Below, piece by piece: positions 27,589 through 39,144 of a DNA stretch of 40,516 nucleotides (position 1 is its first letter; each line of letters begins with the position of its first letter). Under the pieces are notes generated by a model. That model saw only the letters and a program-made list of their open reading frames with translations. It was not told where the DNA came from and searched no databases. Source of the DNA: Deltaproteobacteria bacterium (GTDB lineage Bacteria; Myxococcota_A; Polyangia; Haliangiales; Haliangiaceae); the NCBI GenBank assembly GCA_021413675.1, contig JAIOQA010000032.1, positions 1-40,516 on the forward strand. The letters are read 5' to 3'. Position numbers and translations under genes: made by a program.

Positions 27589-28626
27589 TCAGAAGCTCCC
27601 CAGCACGGCCAGGCCGGGCTCGCTGCCGAAGGTCGGGACCACGCGCAGCGCGGTCGTGTCGGGCGCGTGCTCGACCGGCCCGCCGGTGAACCACAGCACC
27701 GCGCCGGCGATCACCGCGGCGCCGCCGACGCCGAACGCGATGTTCGCGATCAGCGCGCGCTTCCGACCGCGATCGTTGAGCGCATTCGCGCGGTCCTGAT
27801 CGGCGGTGGTGCACGCGCTCGGCGGGCAGGTCGCGACCGCGTCGGAGCGCAGGCTGCGCGCCGACAGCCCGAAGCCGATGCCCACGCCGGCGGCGAGCAC
27901 GCCACCGCCCACGACGCCGAGGGCGATCTTCCGGCGCGGCGTGATCGGGCTCGGCGGTCGCGGCAGCGCCGGCGCGGTCGCGAGCCCGCTGCCCTGGTCG
28001 ACCTCGTGGTTGATGATCTTCGGCAGCTCCTTGAACTTCGGCACCTCGACCGACTGCTTGTCCTTCTCGGCGGCGACCTCGACGGTGGTCGACCACGGCT
28101 CGTGGCCGGGCGCCTTGCCGGCGACGACGTGGCTGCCGCCGTCGACCGGGATCGCGCGGTTCCACTCGACCGGATCGACCAGCGCGCCGTCGCGCGTGAC
28201 CTCGAGGCCCTCGACGCGGCTCTCGTCGGGCACGCTGATCGTCAGGAACGACAGCCGCGGCTCGAGCGCGGCGACGCGCTTCTTGGCGGTCGCGTTGAGC
28301 GCGGCCTTGCTCGCGTCGCCGCGGGTGTTGCTGTCGGCCTGCAGGAACAGCGCCCAGGCCGCGGCGTACTGCTGGTTCTTCTCGCGGCAGTCGGCCGCGT
28401 TCATCACGGTCGCAACGTTGTGCTCGGTCTTCTCGCTGGCCTCGAAGGCGGCGCACGCCTCGGCGAGCTTGCCGGACTTCATGAGCTCCTTGCCGTCGCG
28501 GAACAGCTGCTCGGCGGCGGGATGGGCCTGCGCGTGAGCGCGCGGGCTGGCGAACGCGATCACGGCGAGCGCGATCGCCGCGAGCGCGGCTGCGCGCCCG
28601 ATCAAGCGGGTGGGTTCACGATCCAT
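27589..28626 (-). CDS. PEGA/TPR-type membrane protein of the kinase operon
   Basis: 345 residues. A signal peptide (RAAALAAIALAVIAFASPRAHA) precedes a TPR-like helical region (AEQLFRDGKELMKSGKLAEACAAFE, NAADCREKNQQYAAAWALFLQA) at about 37-115. A PEGA-like beta domain follows (FLTISVPDESRVEGLEVTRDG, GGSHVVAGKAPGHEPW). Two hydrophobic segments toward the C-terminus (about 230-258 and 292-317) flank a loop with Cys (TCPPSACTTADQDRAN). This architecture is common in Myxococcota beside Ser/Thr kinases. It lies 33 bases after the kinase stop, with AAGGTG before ATG 28626. An exported TPR protein next to a kinase suggests a sensing or assembly partner; that is inference. Confidence 0.85.
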   Translation of the reverse strand: MDREPTRLIGRAAALAAIALAVIAFASPRAHAQAHPAAEQLFRDGKELMKSGKLAEACAAFEASEKTEHNVATVMNAADCREKNQQYAAAWALFLQADSNTRGDASKAALNATAKKRVAALEPRLSFLTISVPDESRVEGLEVTRDGALVDPVEWNRAIPVDGGSHVVAGKAPGHEPWSTTVEVAAEKDKQSVEVPKFKELPKIINHEVDQGSGLATAPALPRPPSPITPRRKIALGVVGGGVLAAGVGIGFGLSARSLRSDAVATCPPSACTTADQDRANALNDRGRKRALIANIAFGVGGAAVIAGAVLWFTGGPVEHAPDTTALRVVPTFGSEPGLAVLGSF

Positions 28627-28659
28627 GGTTCACCTTCACGTCTCCCCTCGGTGCCGTTG

Positions 28660-30048
<1,389 letters not shown>

Positions 30049-30336
30049 GACGTCCTCCCCACTCACCAGGGCCTGCACCCACGCGAACAGGCGCAGTATG
30101 CGATCGCGGCCGGACCGATTGCCAGCTGTCGCACGGTGGCAAGAGTGCGGACCGGTTTGGTGCGTTCGCGCGTCACAGCGTCACGTGCGCGCTGTGACGG
30201 CGTGAGAGGAAGGCGATCTCCGTCGAGGATTCGCGAGGAGCGCGGAGCGCCTGCGGCATCTCTCGCGGGCGGATCGGTGAGCGCGCTTGCGCGGCGCCAC
30301 ACGCGGTGTTCGCGCGCCGATCGATCGCGGCGAACG
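30049..30336. other. Intergenic region upstream of the kinase operon
   Basis: 288 bases with no credible gene. A perfect 10-bp stem hairpin, CGTCACAGCG (30171-30180) with CGCTGTGACG (30190-30199), lies in the middle; it could terminate the upstream WYL unit or be an operator. On the minus strand TGGCAA, about 18 bases, then CATACT (near 30099-30128) is a weak promoter candidate for the kinase gene. Confidence 0.4.
30171..30199. terminator. Perfect 10-bp hairpin between the WYL pair and the kinase operon
   Basis: Stem CGTCACAGCG/CGCTGTGACG, 9-base loop TCACGTGCG. The TCAC motif repeats in the loop (CGTCAC AGCG TCACGTG). No T-tract; terminator or operator not decided. Confidence 0.35.
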
Positions 30337-31316
<980 letters not shown>

Positions 31317-31317
<1 letters not shown>

Positions 31318-32453
31318 CAGGCCGCTCCGTAGCGCGCGGCGATCGCGGCGAGCTCGTCGGCGACCCGCGCGCGCAGGCGATCGCCCTTGCGCACGACGAT
31401 CGCACCCTTGGCCTTGAGCACGCGCGTGGTCGCGAACTCGGGGTTGGTGCACTGGTAGCGGATGAACGTGTGCTCGCCCTCGGTGCGCTTCTCGGCGGTC
31501 TCGCCGAAGTCCTCACCGGCGACATCGGCCGCCTCGGGGAATAGCTCCAGCTCGACCGGCTCGGCGGGCTCGGTCGCGAACGTCCACGGCGATCGGTGCA
31601 CGTAGGCCTTCACGTCGAAGTTCTCGGGCCGATCGAAGTCGGGGCTCTTGGGCTTGGGCGCCATGTCCGCGGTCTGGATCCGGTCGACGCGGAACGACCG
31701 GACCTCGTGGCGCAGGTGACACCAGCCGACCAGGAGCCAGGCGGCGTCGCGGTACGCGAGCGCGTAGGGATCGACCTCGCGCCGCGACAGCATCCCGGTG
31801 CCGGCGGCGCGGTAGCTGAGCGTCACGCGCTTGCGGAAGCGGATCGCCGACTCGAGGGTCGAGACGTGCTCGGCCATCGCCGACGCGCCGGGCGGGCGCT
31901 GCTCGGGGAAGTGCACGATCACGGTGTCGCGCGCGCGCGCGGTCGGGCGCGGGAACTCGGTCGGCGTGTCCGGCAGATCGGGCAGATCGAACGCGAGCTT
32001 CTTGAGCGCGAGGTCGACGATCTTGGGATAGGTGCCGCCCGGGATCGCGCGCGCCACCGAGGCCGCGAGCACCAGCGCCGAGATCTCGTCGGCGGTGAGC
32101 CGGACCTCGGGCATGCGAAAGCGCTTCACGTCGATGACGTAGCCGCCATCTTCGAGGGCGTCGTCTTCTTCCGGCGTGATGTAGCGGATCGGCACCCCGA
32201 GCTCGAGCAGATCGGCCTTGTCGCGCTCGAACGCGCGGAGGCCGGCCTCGACGTTGGCGGTCTGGTAGCCGACGAACTGATCGCGGATCTCGCGGTACGT
32301 GACCGGCGAGCGCGCGCGCAGGAGCAGCATCACGAGATCGAGCAGGCGCTTCGAGCGATCGCCGCGCTCGCGATCGTCCGTGGCCTTCTTCTTGGCCGCG
32401 GCTTTCTGTCCCGCGCTCGCGCGCGCCGGCGCTTTCTTCCGCCCCGTGGTCAC
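31317..32453 (-). CDS. WYL-domain transcriptional regulator (PafB-like) with basic N-terminal tail
   Basis: 378 residues. An unusual Lys/Ala-rich N-terminal extension (GRKKAPARASAGQKAAAKKK) precedes the HTH (KRLLDLVMLLLRARSPVTYREIRDQF) and the WYL domain with AAWLLVGWCHLRHEVRSFRVDRI. The tail is like eukaryotic-style DNA-binding basic arms and could raise non-specific DNA affinity. Start GTG 32453 is 6 bases downstream of TACAAC (32460-32465, minus strand). It shares a short intergenic region with a divergent outer-membrane gene, which it may control, and overlaps the second WYL gene by one base. Confidence 0.88.
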
Positions 32454-32459
32454 GCGGCG

Positions 32460-32519
32460 GTTGTAGCGCACCCGCGCGACGACGGGAAGTTGGCGGCGTC
32501 GGCGCAGGTTGGATAAGGT
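32460..32519. promoter_or_regulatory. Divergent promoter region of the WYL pair and the OMP-hydrolase unit
   Basis: On the minus strand TACAAC (32460-32465) serves the WYL genes. On the plus strand TTGGCG (about 32490-32495), then 18 bases, then TAAGGT (32514-32519), 7 bases before ATG 32527. Both are leaderless-type placements. Confidence 0.4.
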
Positions 32520-32526
32520 GGTGCCG

Positions 32527-33036
32527 ATGCGAAACTCGATGCGCGCTGGAACGATCGCGGCGATCGCGGTGGCGGGGCTGGCGCATGCCAGCGCGGCCCG
32601 GGCGGATGGCTCGGAGAAGGGCACGTTCGGGCTCGGCCTCATCCTCGGCGAGCCCACCGGCATCAGCGCCAAGCTCTACCTGAAGGACGATCAAGCGATC
32701 CAGGCGGCGGTCGGCTCGGCGTTCGTCGGCGGCGGCATCCAGGTCCACGCCGACTACGTGTTCCACCCGTGGATCCTCGAGGACCGCGACAGCTTCACGA
32801 TGCCGGTCTATCTCGGGCCCGGCCTGCGCGGCATCGTCTACGACAAGGGCCGGGGCGGCGATGGCTACCTCGCGATCGGCCTGCGCGGCGTGGTCGGCAT
32901 CCTGTTCGACTTCAAGCACGCCCCGCTCGACGCGTTCGTGGAGGTCGCGGCGGTCGGCGAGTATGGGTTCTCGTCGTCGGACGGCGGCCTCGCCGCGGCG
33001 CTCAACGCCGGCGCCGGCGTCCGCTACTACTTCTGA
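32527..33036 (+). CDS. Small outer-membrane beta-barrel-like protein
   Basis: 169 residues. A signal peptide (MRNSMRAGTIAAIAVAGLAHASAARA) is followed by about 145 residues of alternating polar and hydrophobic strands (TFGLGLILGEPTGISAKLYL, GGGIQVHADYVFHP, YLAIGLRGVVGILFDF) ending in GAGVRYYF, the C-terminal aromatic typical of outer-membrane proteins. An eight-stranded barrel is plausible. Function is unknown. The start is ATG 32527, 7 bases after TAAGGT. Its stop overlaps the next start (TGATG), so it is made with the hydrolase below. Confidence 0.8.
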   Translation: MRNSMRAGTIAAIAVAGLAHASAARADGSEKGTFGLGLILGEPTGISAKLYLKDDQAIQAAVGSAFVGGGIQVHADYVFHPWILEDRDSFTMPVYLGPGLRGIVYDKGRGGDGYLAIGLRGVVGILFDFKHAPLDAFVEVAAVGEYGFSSSDGGLAAALNAGAGVRYYF

Positions 33037-33914
33037 TGGAGCTCACCGCGACCACCGCGGATGGCGTGCGCCTGGCGATCGCGCACGCGCCGGCCCGCGG
33101 ACCGCGCCGCGGCGCGGTGCTGTGCACCCACGCCATGATGGCGCACGGGCGCTACTTCGGCGTGGCGCGGCGCCCGAGCTTCGCGGGTTACCTCGCGGAT
33201 CGCGGGGTCGAGGTGTTCGCCCTCGACTGGCGCGGCCACGGCCACTCGCGACCGCCGGATCCGCGGCGCGCGCAGTGGAGCTTCGACGACTATGTCGACC
33301 TCGATCTACCGGCGGCCCTCGCCGCGATCGCTGCGCACGGCGTGGCCCCGGCGGAGCTCACGATCCTCGGCCACTCGCTCGGTGGGCTGGTCACGCTCGC
33401 GGCGCTCGGCACCGGCACGATCCGCGGCGTCGGGCGGCTCGCGCTCGCGGCGACCAGCGTCTGGCTGCCGGGCGCGTCCGGGCCGCGCCGCCGACGCGCG
33501 CTCATGGCGGCCTACGATCTGGCGTCGCGGCCGCTCGGCTTCGCCCCGATCCGCGCGTTTCGCCTCGGCACCGACGACGAGCCGCGGGCGTACGTCGCGC
33601 AGCTCACCGGCTGGGCGCGCACCGGGCGCTGGACCAGCCGCACCGGCGTGGACTACCTCGCGGCGCTCGACAACGTCGTGACGCCGACCTGGGCGTTCGT
33701 CGGCGCGGGCGATCGCCTGTGCCGCCCCGAGGACGCCGAGGTGCTGCGCGCCCGCGTGCGGATGGCGCGGTCGCTGCGCGTGGTCGGCGAGGAGTACGGC
33801 GACCCCGCCGATCCCGATCACTTCGCGCTGTTCACCGACGGCCGCCAGACCCGGCTCTGGGACGAGCTGATCGCGTTCGCGACCGGCCGCGCGGCCCGCG
33901 CGACGAGCGCGTGA
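33036..33914 (+). CDS. Alpha/beta-hydrolase
   Basis: 292 residues. The nucleophile elbow GHSLGG places Ser114, with Asp226 (GAGDRLCRP) and His262 (DPDHFAL) completing the triad. An aromatic lid region lies between (about 150-200, YDLASRPLGFAP). A conserved DWRGHGHS stretch (64-71) forms the oxyanion region seen in monoglyceride-lipase-like hydrolases. No signal peptide, although the adjacent gene codes for an exported protein. Substrate unknown; ester or lactone hydrolysis is the family activity. ATG 33036 lies within the upstream TGA (TGATG overlap). Confidence 0.9.
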   Translation: MELTATTADGVRLAIAHAPARGPRRGAVLCTHAMMAHGRYFGVARRPSFAGYLADRGVEVFALDWRGHGHSRPPDPRRAQWSFDDYVDLDLPAALAAIAAHGVAPAELTILGHSLGGLVTLAALGTGTIRGVGRLALAATSVWLPGASGPRRRRALMAAYDLASRPLGFAPIRAFRLGTDDEPRAYVAQLTGWARTGRWTSRTGVDYLAALDNVVTPTWAFVGAGDRLCRPEDAEVLRARVRMARSLRVVGEEYGDPADPDHFALFTDGRQTRLWDELIAFATGRAARATSA

Positions 33915-33969
33915 CACGCGGTTCACCCGCCGCGATCGGGACATTCGACCGCGGGCGCGCGCGCAACCG

Positions 33970-33998
33970 TTGACACGCGATCGATCGGCGTCAAACGT
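33970..33998 (+). promoter_or_regulatory. Promoter candidate for hisIE-dinG
   Basis: TTGACA (33970-33975), a 17-base spacer and AAACGT (33993-33998), 5 bases before ATG 34004. The -35 is a perfect sigma-70 match; the -10 is poor. Alternatively TAGGGC directly precedes the start. Confidence 0.45.
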
Positions 33999-34003
33999 AG
34001 GGC

Positions 34004-34669
34004 ATGTCGACGGTCGAACCCCTCTGGGACGAGCGCGGGCTGGTGCCCGCGGTGGCCCAGGATGCCGCCACCGGCGCGGTGCTGATGGTCGCGTGGATGA
34101 ACCGCGAGGCGCTCGCGCTCACCCGCACCACCGGCTTCGCGCACTTCTGGTCGCGCTCGCGCGGCGCGATGTGGAAGAAGGGCGAGACCTCGGGCCATTC
34201 GCTCGCGCTCGTCGACGTGCGCGTCGACTGCGACGCCGACACGATCTTGCTGCGGGTGCGCCCGGCCGGCCCGGCCTGCCACACCGGCGCGCCGACCTGC
34301 TTCTTCCGCGACCTCGATGACGCGCCGGTCGCCACCGCGGCGACGGTGTTCGACGCGCTCGAGCAGGTGATCGCCGCGCGCCGCGATCACGCCACCGGCG
34401 AGAAGAGCTACACCCGCTCGCTGCTCGACAAGGGCTGGCCCAAGATCCTCGCCAAGATCGCCGAGGAGCAGGGCGAGCTCGCCGCCGAGCTACCCGAGGG
34501 CCCCGACGACAAGGTGATCTACGAGACCGCGGATCTGCTGTTCCACGTGATGGTCGGCCTCGGCGCGCGCCGCATCCCGTTCGCGCGCGTCAGCGAGGAG
34601 CTGGCGCGGCGCTTCGGCGTCAGCGGCCACGTCGAGAAGGCCGCGCGGCCGCCGAAGGCGACCGAATAG
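34004..34669 (+). CDS. hisIE: Bifunctional phosphoribosyl-AMP cyclohydrolase / phosphoribosyl-ATP pyrophosphatase
   Basis: 221 residues, the usual length of a HisI-HisE fusion. HisI half (1-105): [16 protein letters not shown], Mg/Zn residues in DCDAD (Asp75, Cys76, Asp77, Asp79) and the zinc cysteines Cys92 and Cys99. HisE half (about 112-215): [13 protein letters not shown], the EEQGEL helix (Glu154, 155, 158) and [11 protein letters not shown] (Glu174, Asp177). It carries out steps two and three of histidine synthesis. No other his genes are adjacent. Its stop is followed two bases later by the DinG start, so the two share a transcript though unrelated in function. No Shine-Dalgarno site is visible. 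Confidence 0.95.
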   Translation: MSTVEPLWDERGLVPAVAQDAATGAVLMVAWMNREALALTRTTGFAHFWSRSRGAMWKKGETSGHSLALVDVRVDCDADTILLRVRPAGPACHTGAPTCFFRDLDDAPVATAATVFDALEQVIAARRDHATGEKSYTRSLLDKGWPKILAKIAEEQGELAAELPEGPDDKVIYETADLLFHVMVGLGARRIPFARVSEELARRFGVSGHVEKAARPPKATE

Positions 34670-34671
34670 AC

Positions 34672-36678
<2,007 letters not shown>

Positions 36679-36693
36679 CGCCGATCCGCACGG

Positions 36694-37860
36694 CTAGATC
36701 CCGCGCTCGCGCGCTTCGGCGAGCGACTGCACCCGGCCCGCGATGGTCGCGCCGCAGCCCGGACACGCCTCCGCGTCCGCGGACAAGACCGCGCCACACA
36801 GGACGCAGCCGTCGACCACCCGGCGCCGTCTGAACCGGTCGCGAAGCGCGCTGATCGATAGGGCGCCGACCGCGAGACCGAGCGTCAGCGGGAATACCGG
36901 CGCCAGGTGGAACACGATACCCCCGACGACCCCAGCCGCGCCGCCTGCGAAGAACGGGGCCGGGCCGCCCTCGGTGACGTCCCTCCGACCGATCCGGTAC
37001 GTGACCTCGCCCTGGTGCCGCAGCGGCGACCACCGATCGTGGCGGGCGGTCTCCGCGATGACCCGCGGCGCGGCCGCTCGCGCGAGGGCGGGGCGCGGGG
37101 CCTCGAGATCGAGCCCGAGGCGCGTGACCAGGGCCGCGCGATGCGGCGCGAGCTCGGCGATCCGGGCGCGCACGAGCTCGCGCGGCGCTCGGGGCAAGCT
37201 CGCATGCGCCGCGATCGGCGCGCCGCGCACCACGGCCTGCACCGCGAGCAGATAGCAGGCGTCGTCGAGCGACAGGCCGGGGGCCACGCCGCGCTGGATG
37301 TCGAGCGAGAACTCGGGCGCCGCGGCGATCGGCGGCGCGGCGATGGCGTGGGCGACCAGCACGCCGAGCCCCAGGTAGATGGCCGCAACCTCCCCTTCGC
37401 GCGGCGAGATGTCGGTGTCGGCATCGTTGCGGTACGGGCCATCGCTGGCGATCGACGCGGCGAACGCACGGCCGATCTGGGTGGCGACCACCCCGGCGAC
37501 GTCATCGGGACCGAGCGACCGCAGCGAGAAGGTCGCGACGGCGCCCGCGTTCCGGAGCCAGACCAGCACCGTGGCCCGCGGGACCGGCCGCTGACCCGCG
37601 GGCGTGCGCTGGTCGCGCAGCACGACCTCCAGATCGACGTACGCGTGCCACAGCATGCGCACCAACAGCGATTCGCATCCCGCCCAGGTCGGCCGCCACG
37701 GTCCAGGAAACGCGCTCTCGTCCGCCGGCACGACCACGGCGTCGAGGAACCGCGCCGCGCCACCGCGATCGACGAGACTGGCGAGCGCGTCGAGCAGCGC
37801 GGCGTGCGCGCCATCCAGCTTCCAGCGCCGGTCGACGATTGCCAGGGAAGGGAGATCCAC
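36694..37860 (-). CDS. Hypothetical membrane protein with C-terminal zinc ribbon
   Basis: 388 residues from GTG 37860, 3 bases after the folK stop. The first 290 residues are soluble and Ala/Arg-rich, with no recognised domain. Near the C-terminus two hydrophobic stretches (FFAGGAAGVVGGIVFHLAPVF and PLTLGLAVGALSI) form a membrane hairpin, followed by a basic patch (RDRFRRRR) and a zinc ribbon CVLCG ... CPGCG (Cys352, 355, 366, 369). No folate-related motif; its place in this operon looks like transcriptional convenience. Function unknown. Confidence 0.65.
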   Translation of the reverse strand: MDLPSLAIVDRRWKLDGAHAALLDALASLVDRGGAARFLDAVVVPADESAFPGPWRPTWAGCESLLVRMLWHAYVDLEVVLRDQRTPAGQRPVPRATVLVWLRNAGAVATFSLRSLGPDDVAGVVATQIGRAFAASIASDGPYRNDADTDISPREGEVAAIYLGLGVLVAHAIAAPPIAAAPEFSLDIQRGVAPGLSLDDACYLLAVQAVVRGAPIAAHASLPRAPRELVRARIAELAPHRAALVTRLGLDLEAPRPALARAAAPRVIAETARHDRWSPLRHQGEVTYRIGRRDVTEGGPAPFFAGGAAGVVGGIVFHLAPVFPLTLGLAVGALSISALRDRFRRRRVVDGCVLCGAVLSADAEACPGCGATIAGRVQSLAEARERGI

Positions 37861-37863
37861 GTG

Positions 37864-38394
37864 TCAGACTGAGATGACGAGCGCCGTCCGTTCGATGCGC
37901 TGCCAGTCTAGCCCCGTCGCGATCGTCGCGAGCGTGCGGCGATCTCCGGCAACAATCGTATCGTCGCCGACCAGCTCGATCACCGGCGCGACCGCGAACG
38001 CGCGCGTCGTCAGCCGCTCGTGCGGCACGCGCAGCGACGGCGGCCCGTGGCGATCGATCACGCGCATGCCCCACAAGAGCACGTCGACATCGATCGCGCG
38101 CGGCCCCCAGCGGACCTCGCTGCCGCGGTCGCGACCGCAGGCGCGCTCGAGCTCGAGCACCGCATCGATCAGCGCGCGGGGCTCGATCGCCACGGTCGCG
38201 TCGACCGCGAGCGCGGCGTGGAGATAGTCGGGCTGGGCAGGGCCGCCGAGCGGCGCGGTGCGGTACACGCTCGACGCGCGCACCGCGCCCCAGGCCCGCG
38301 CGGCGCGCGCCACCTGGGCGAAGCGCGCGAGCACCTGCTCGTCTCCACCGACGTTGCCACCGAGCCCGAGGACGATGGTGTCGGCGCCGATCAT
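37864..38394 (-). CDS. folK: 2-amino-4-hydroxy-6-hydroxymethyldihydropteridine pyrophosphokinase
   Basis: 176 residues. HPPK signature features: LGLGGNVGG near the N-terminus (the usual GSNLGD position), SSVYRTAPLGG, the catalytic WGPRAIDVDVLLW (Asp102 and Asp104, Mg-ATP binding) and VPHERLTTRAFAVAPV. It transfers pyrophosphate from ATP to 6-hydroxymethyl-dihydropterin in folate synthesis. Start ATG 38394 overlaps the upstream FAH stop (ATGA). Confidence 0.93.
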   Translation of the reverse strand: MIGADTIVLGLGGNVGGDEQVLARFAQVARAARAWGAVRASSVYRTAPLGGPAQPDYLHAALAVDATVAIEPRALIDAVLELERACGRDRGSEVRWGPRAIDVDVLLWGMRVIDRHGPPSLRVPHERLTTRAFAVAPVIELVGDDTIVAGDRRTLATIATGLDWQRIERTALVISV

Positions 38395-39053
38395 GACGGG
38401 CGCGCGGCCACCGGGTTGGCGAGCGTGCCGATGCCCTCGATCTCGACCTCGACGATGTCGCCGACCTCGAGGTTGCCGACGCCCGCCGGCGTGCCGGTCG
38501 AGATCACGTCGCCGACCTCGAGCGTCATGTGCGCGCTGACGAACGCGATCAGCGTCGGCACGTCGAAGATCAGATCCGAGGTGCGCGAGTCCTGGCGCAC
38601 CGCACCGTTGACCCGCGTGACGATGCGCAGGTCGCCCGGATCGATGCCGGCGACGATCCGCGGCCCGATCGGGCAGAAGGTGTCGAAGCCCTTGGCGCGG
38701 GTCCACTGCCCGTCCTTGGCCTGCAGATCGCGCACGGTGACGTCGTTCACGCACACGAAGCCTAGCGCGTACTCGAGCGCATGGGCGCGCGGCACCGACA
38801 CCGCGCGCGTGCCGATGACCACGCCCAGCTCGCCTTCGTAGTCGACGCGGGCGTAGCCGGCGGGCCGATGGATCGCCGCGCCGGCCCCGATCACCGACGA
38901 CGGCGGCTTGAGGAACATGAGCGGCTCCGACGGGAGTCCCTTGCCCATCTCCTGGGCGTGCAGGCGGTAGTTCACGCCGATGCCGATGATCTTCGTCGGC
39001 GCGAGCTCGACGAATTGGTCGGGCTGGCCGGACCGTACAACTGCGAGCTTCAT
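38391..39053 (-). CDS. Fumarylacetoacetate hydrolase (FAH)-family protein, FAHD1-like
   Basis: 220 residues, the short FAHD1-type form. Metal ligands Glu73 and Glu75 (DYEGELGVVIG) and Asp104 (VNDVTVRD) are present, along with KGFDTFCPIGP (Lys121) and STGTPAGVG. Family members hydrolyse acylpyruvates or act on oxaloacetate; the exact substrate is not predictable. No aromatic-degradation genes are nearby. Start ATG 39053 is 5 bases after TACCAA (39059-39064, minus strand). First gene of an operon with folK and the zinc-ribbon protein. Confidence 0.92.
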   Translation of the reverse strand: MKLAVVRSGQPDQFVELAPTKIIGIGVNYRLHAQEMGKGLPSEPLMFLKPPSSVIGAGAAIHRPAGYARVDYEGELGVVIGTRAVSVPRAHALEYALGFVCVNDVTVRDLQAKDGQWTRAKGFDTFCPIGPRIVAGIDPGDLRIVTRVNGAVRQDSRTSDLIFDVPTLIAFVSAHMTLEVGDVISTGTPAGVGNLEVGDIVEVEIEGIGTLANPVAARPS

Positions 39054-39109
39054 GACTATTGGTAGCCCGGTGCTACATGGGAGTCCAGGTAGGACAAACT
39101 GAACCCTCG

Positions 39110-39138
39110 TTGATCCTTCGCGTCGGGACCCGTAGAAT
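39110..39138 (+). promoter_or_regulatory. Best promoter in the window: TTGATC-17-TAGAAT before the FHA gene
   Basis: TTGATC (39110-39115), exactly 17 bases, then TAGAAT (39133-39138). The GTG at 39145 follows 6 bases later, so transcription would begin at or beside the start codon, producing a leaderless mRNA. Confidence 0.6.
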
Positions 39139-39144
39139 TGTGCA

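Noticed and set aside
25640..27799. 719-codon plus-strand frame opposite the Calx-beta-like gene
   Set aside because: Repetitive Arg/Asp/Gly composition mirrors the repeats on the other strand; no start signal or motif.
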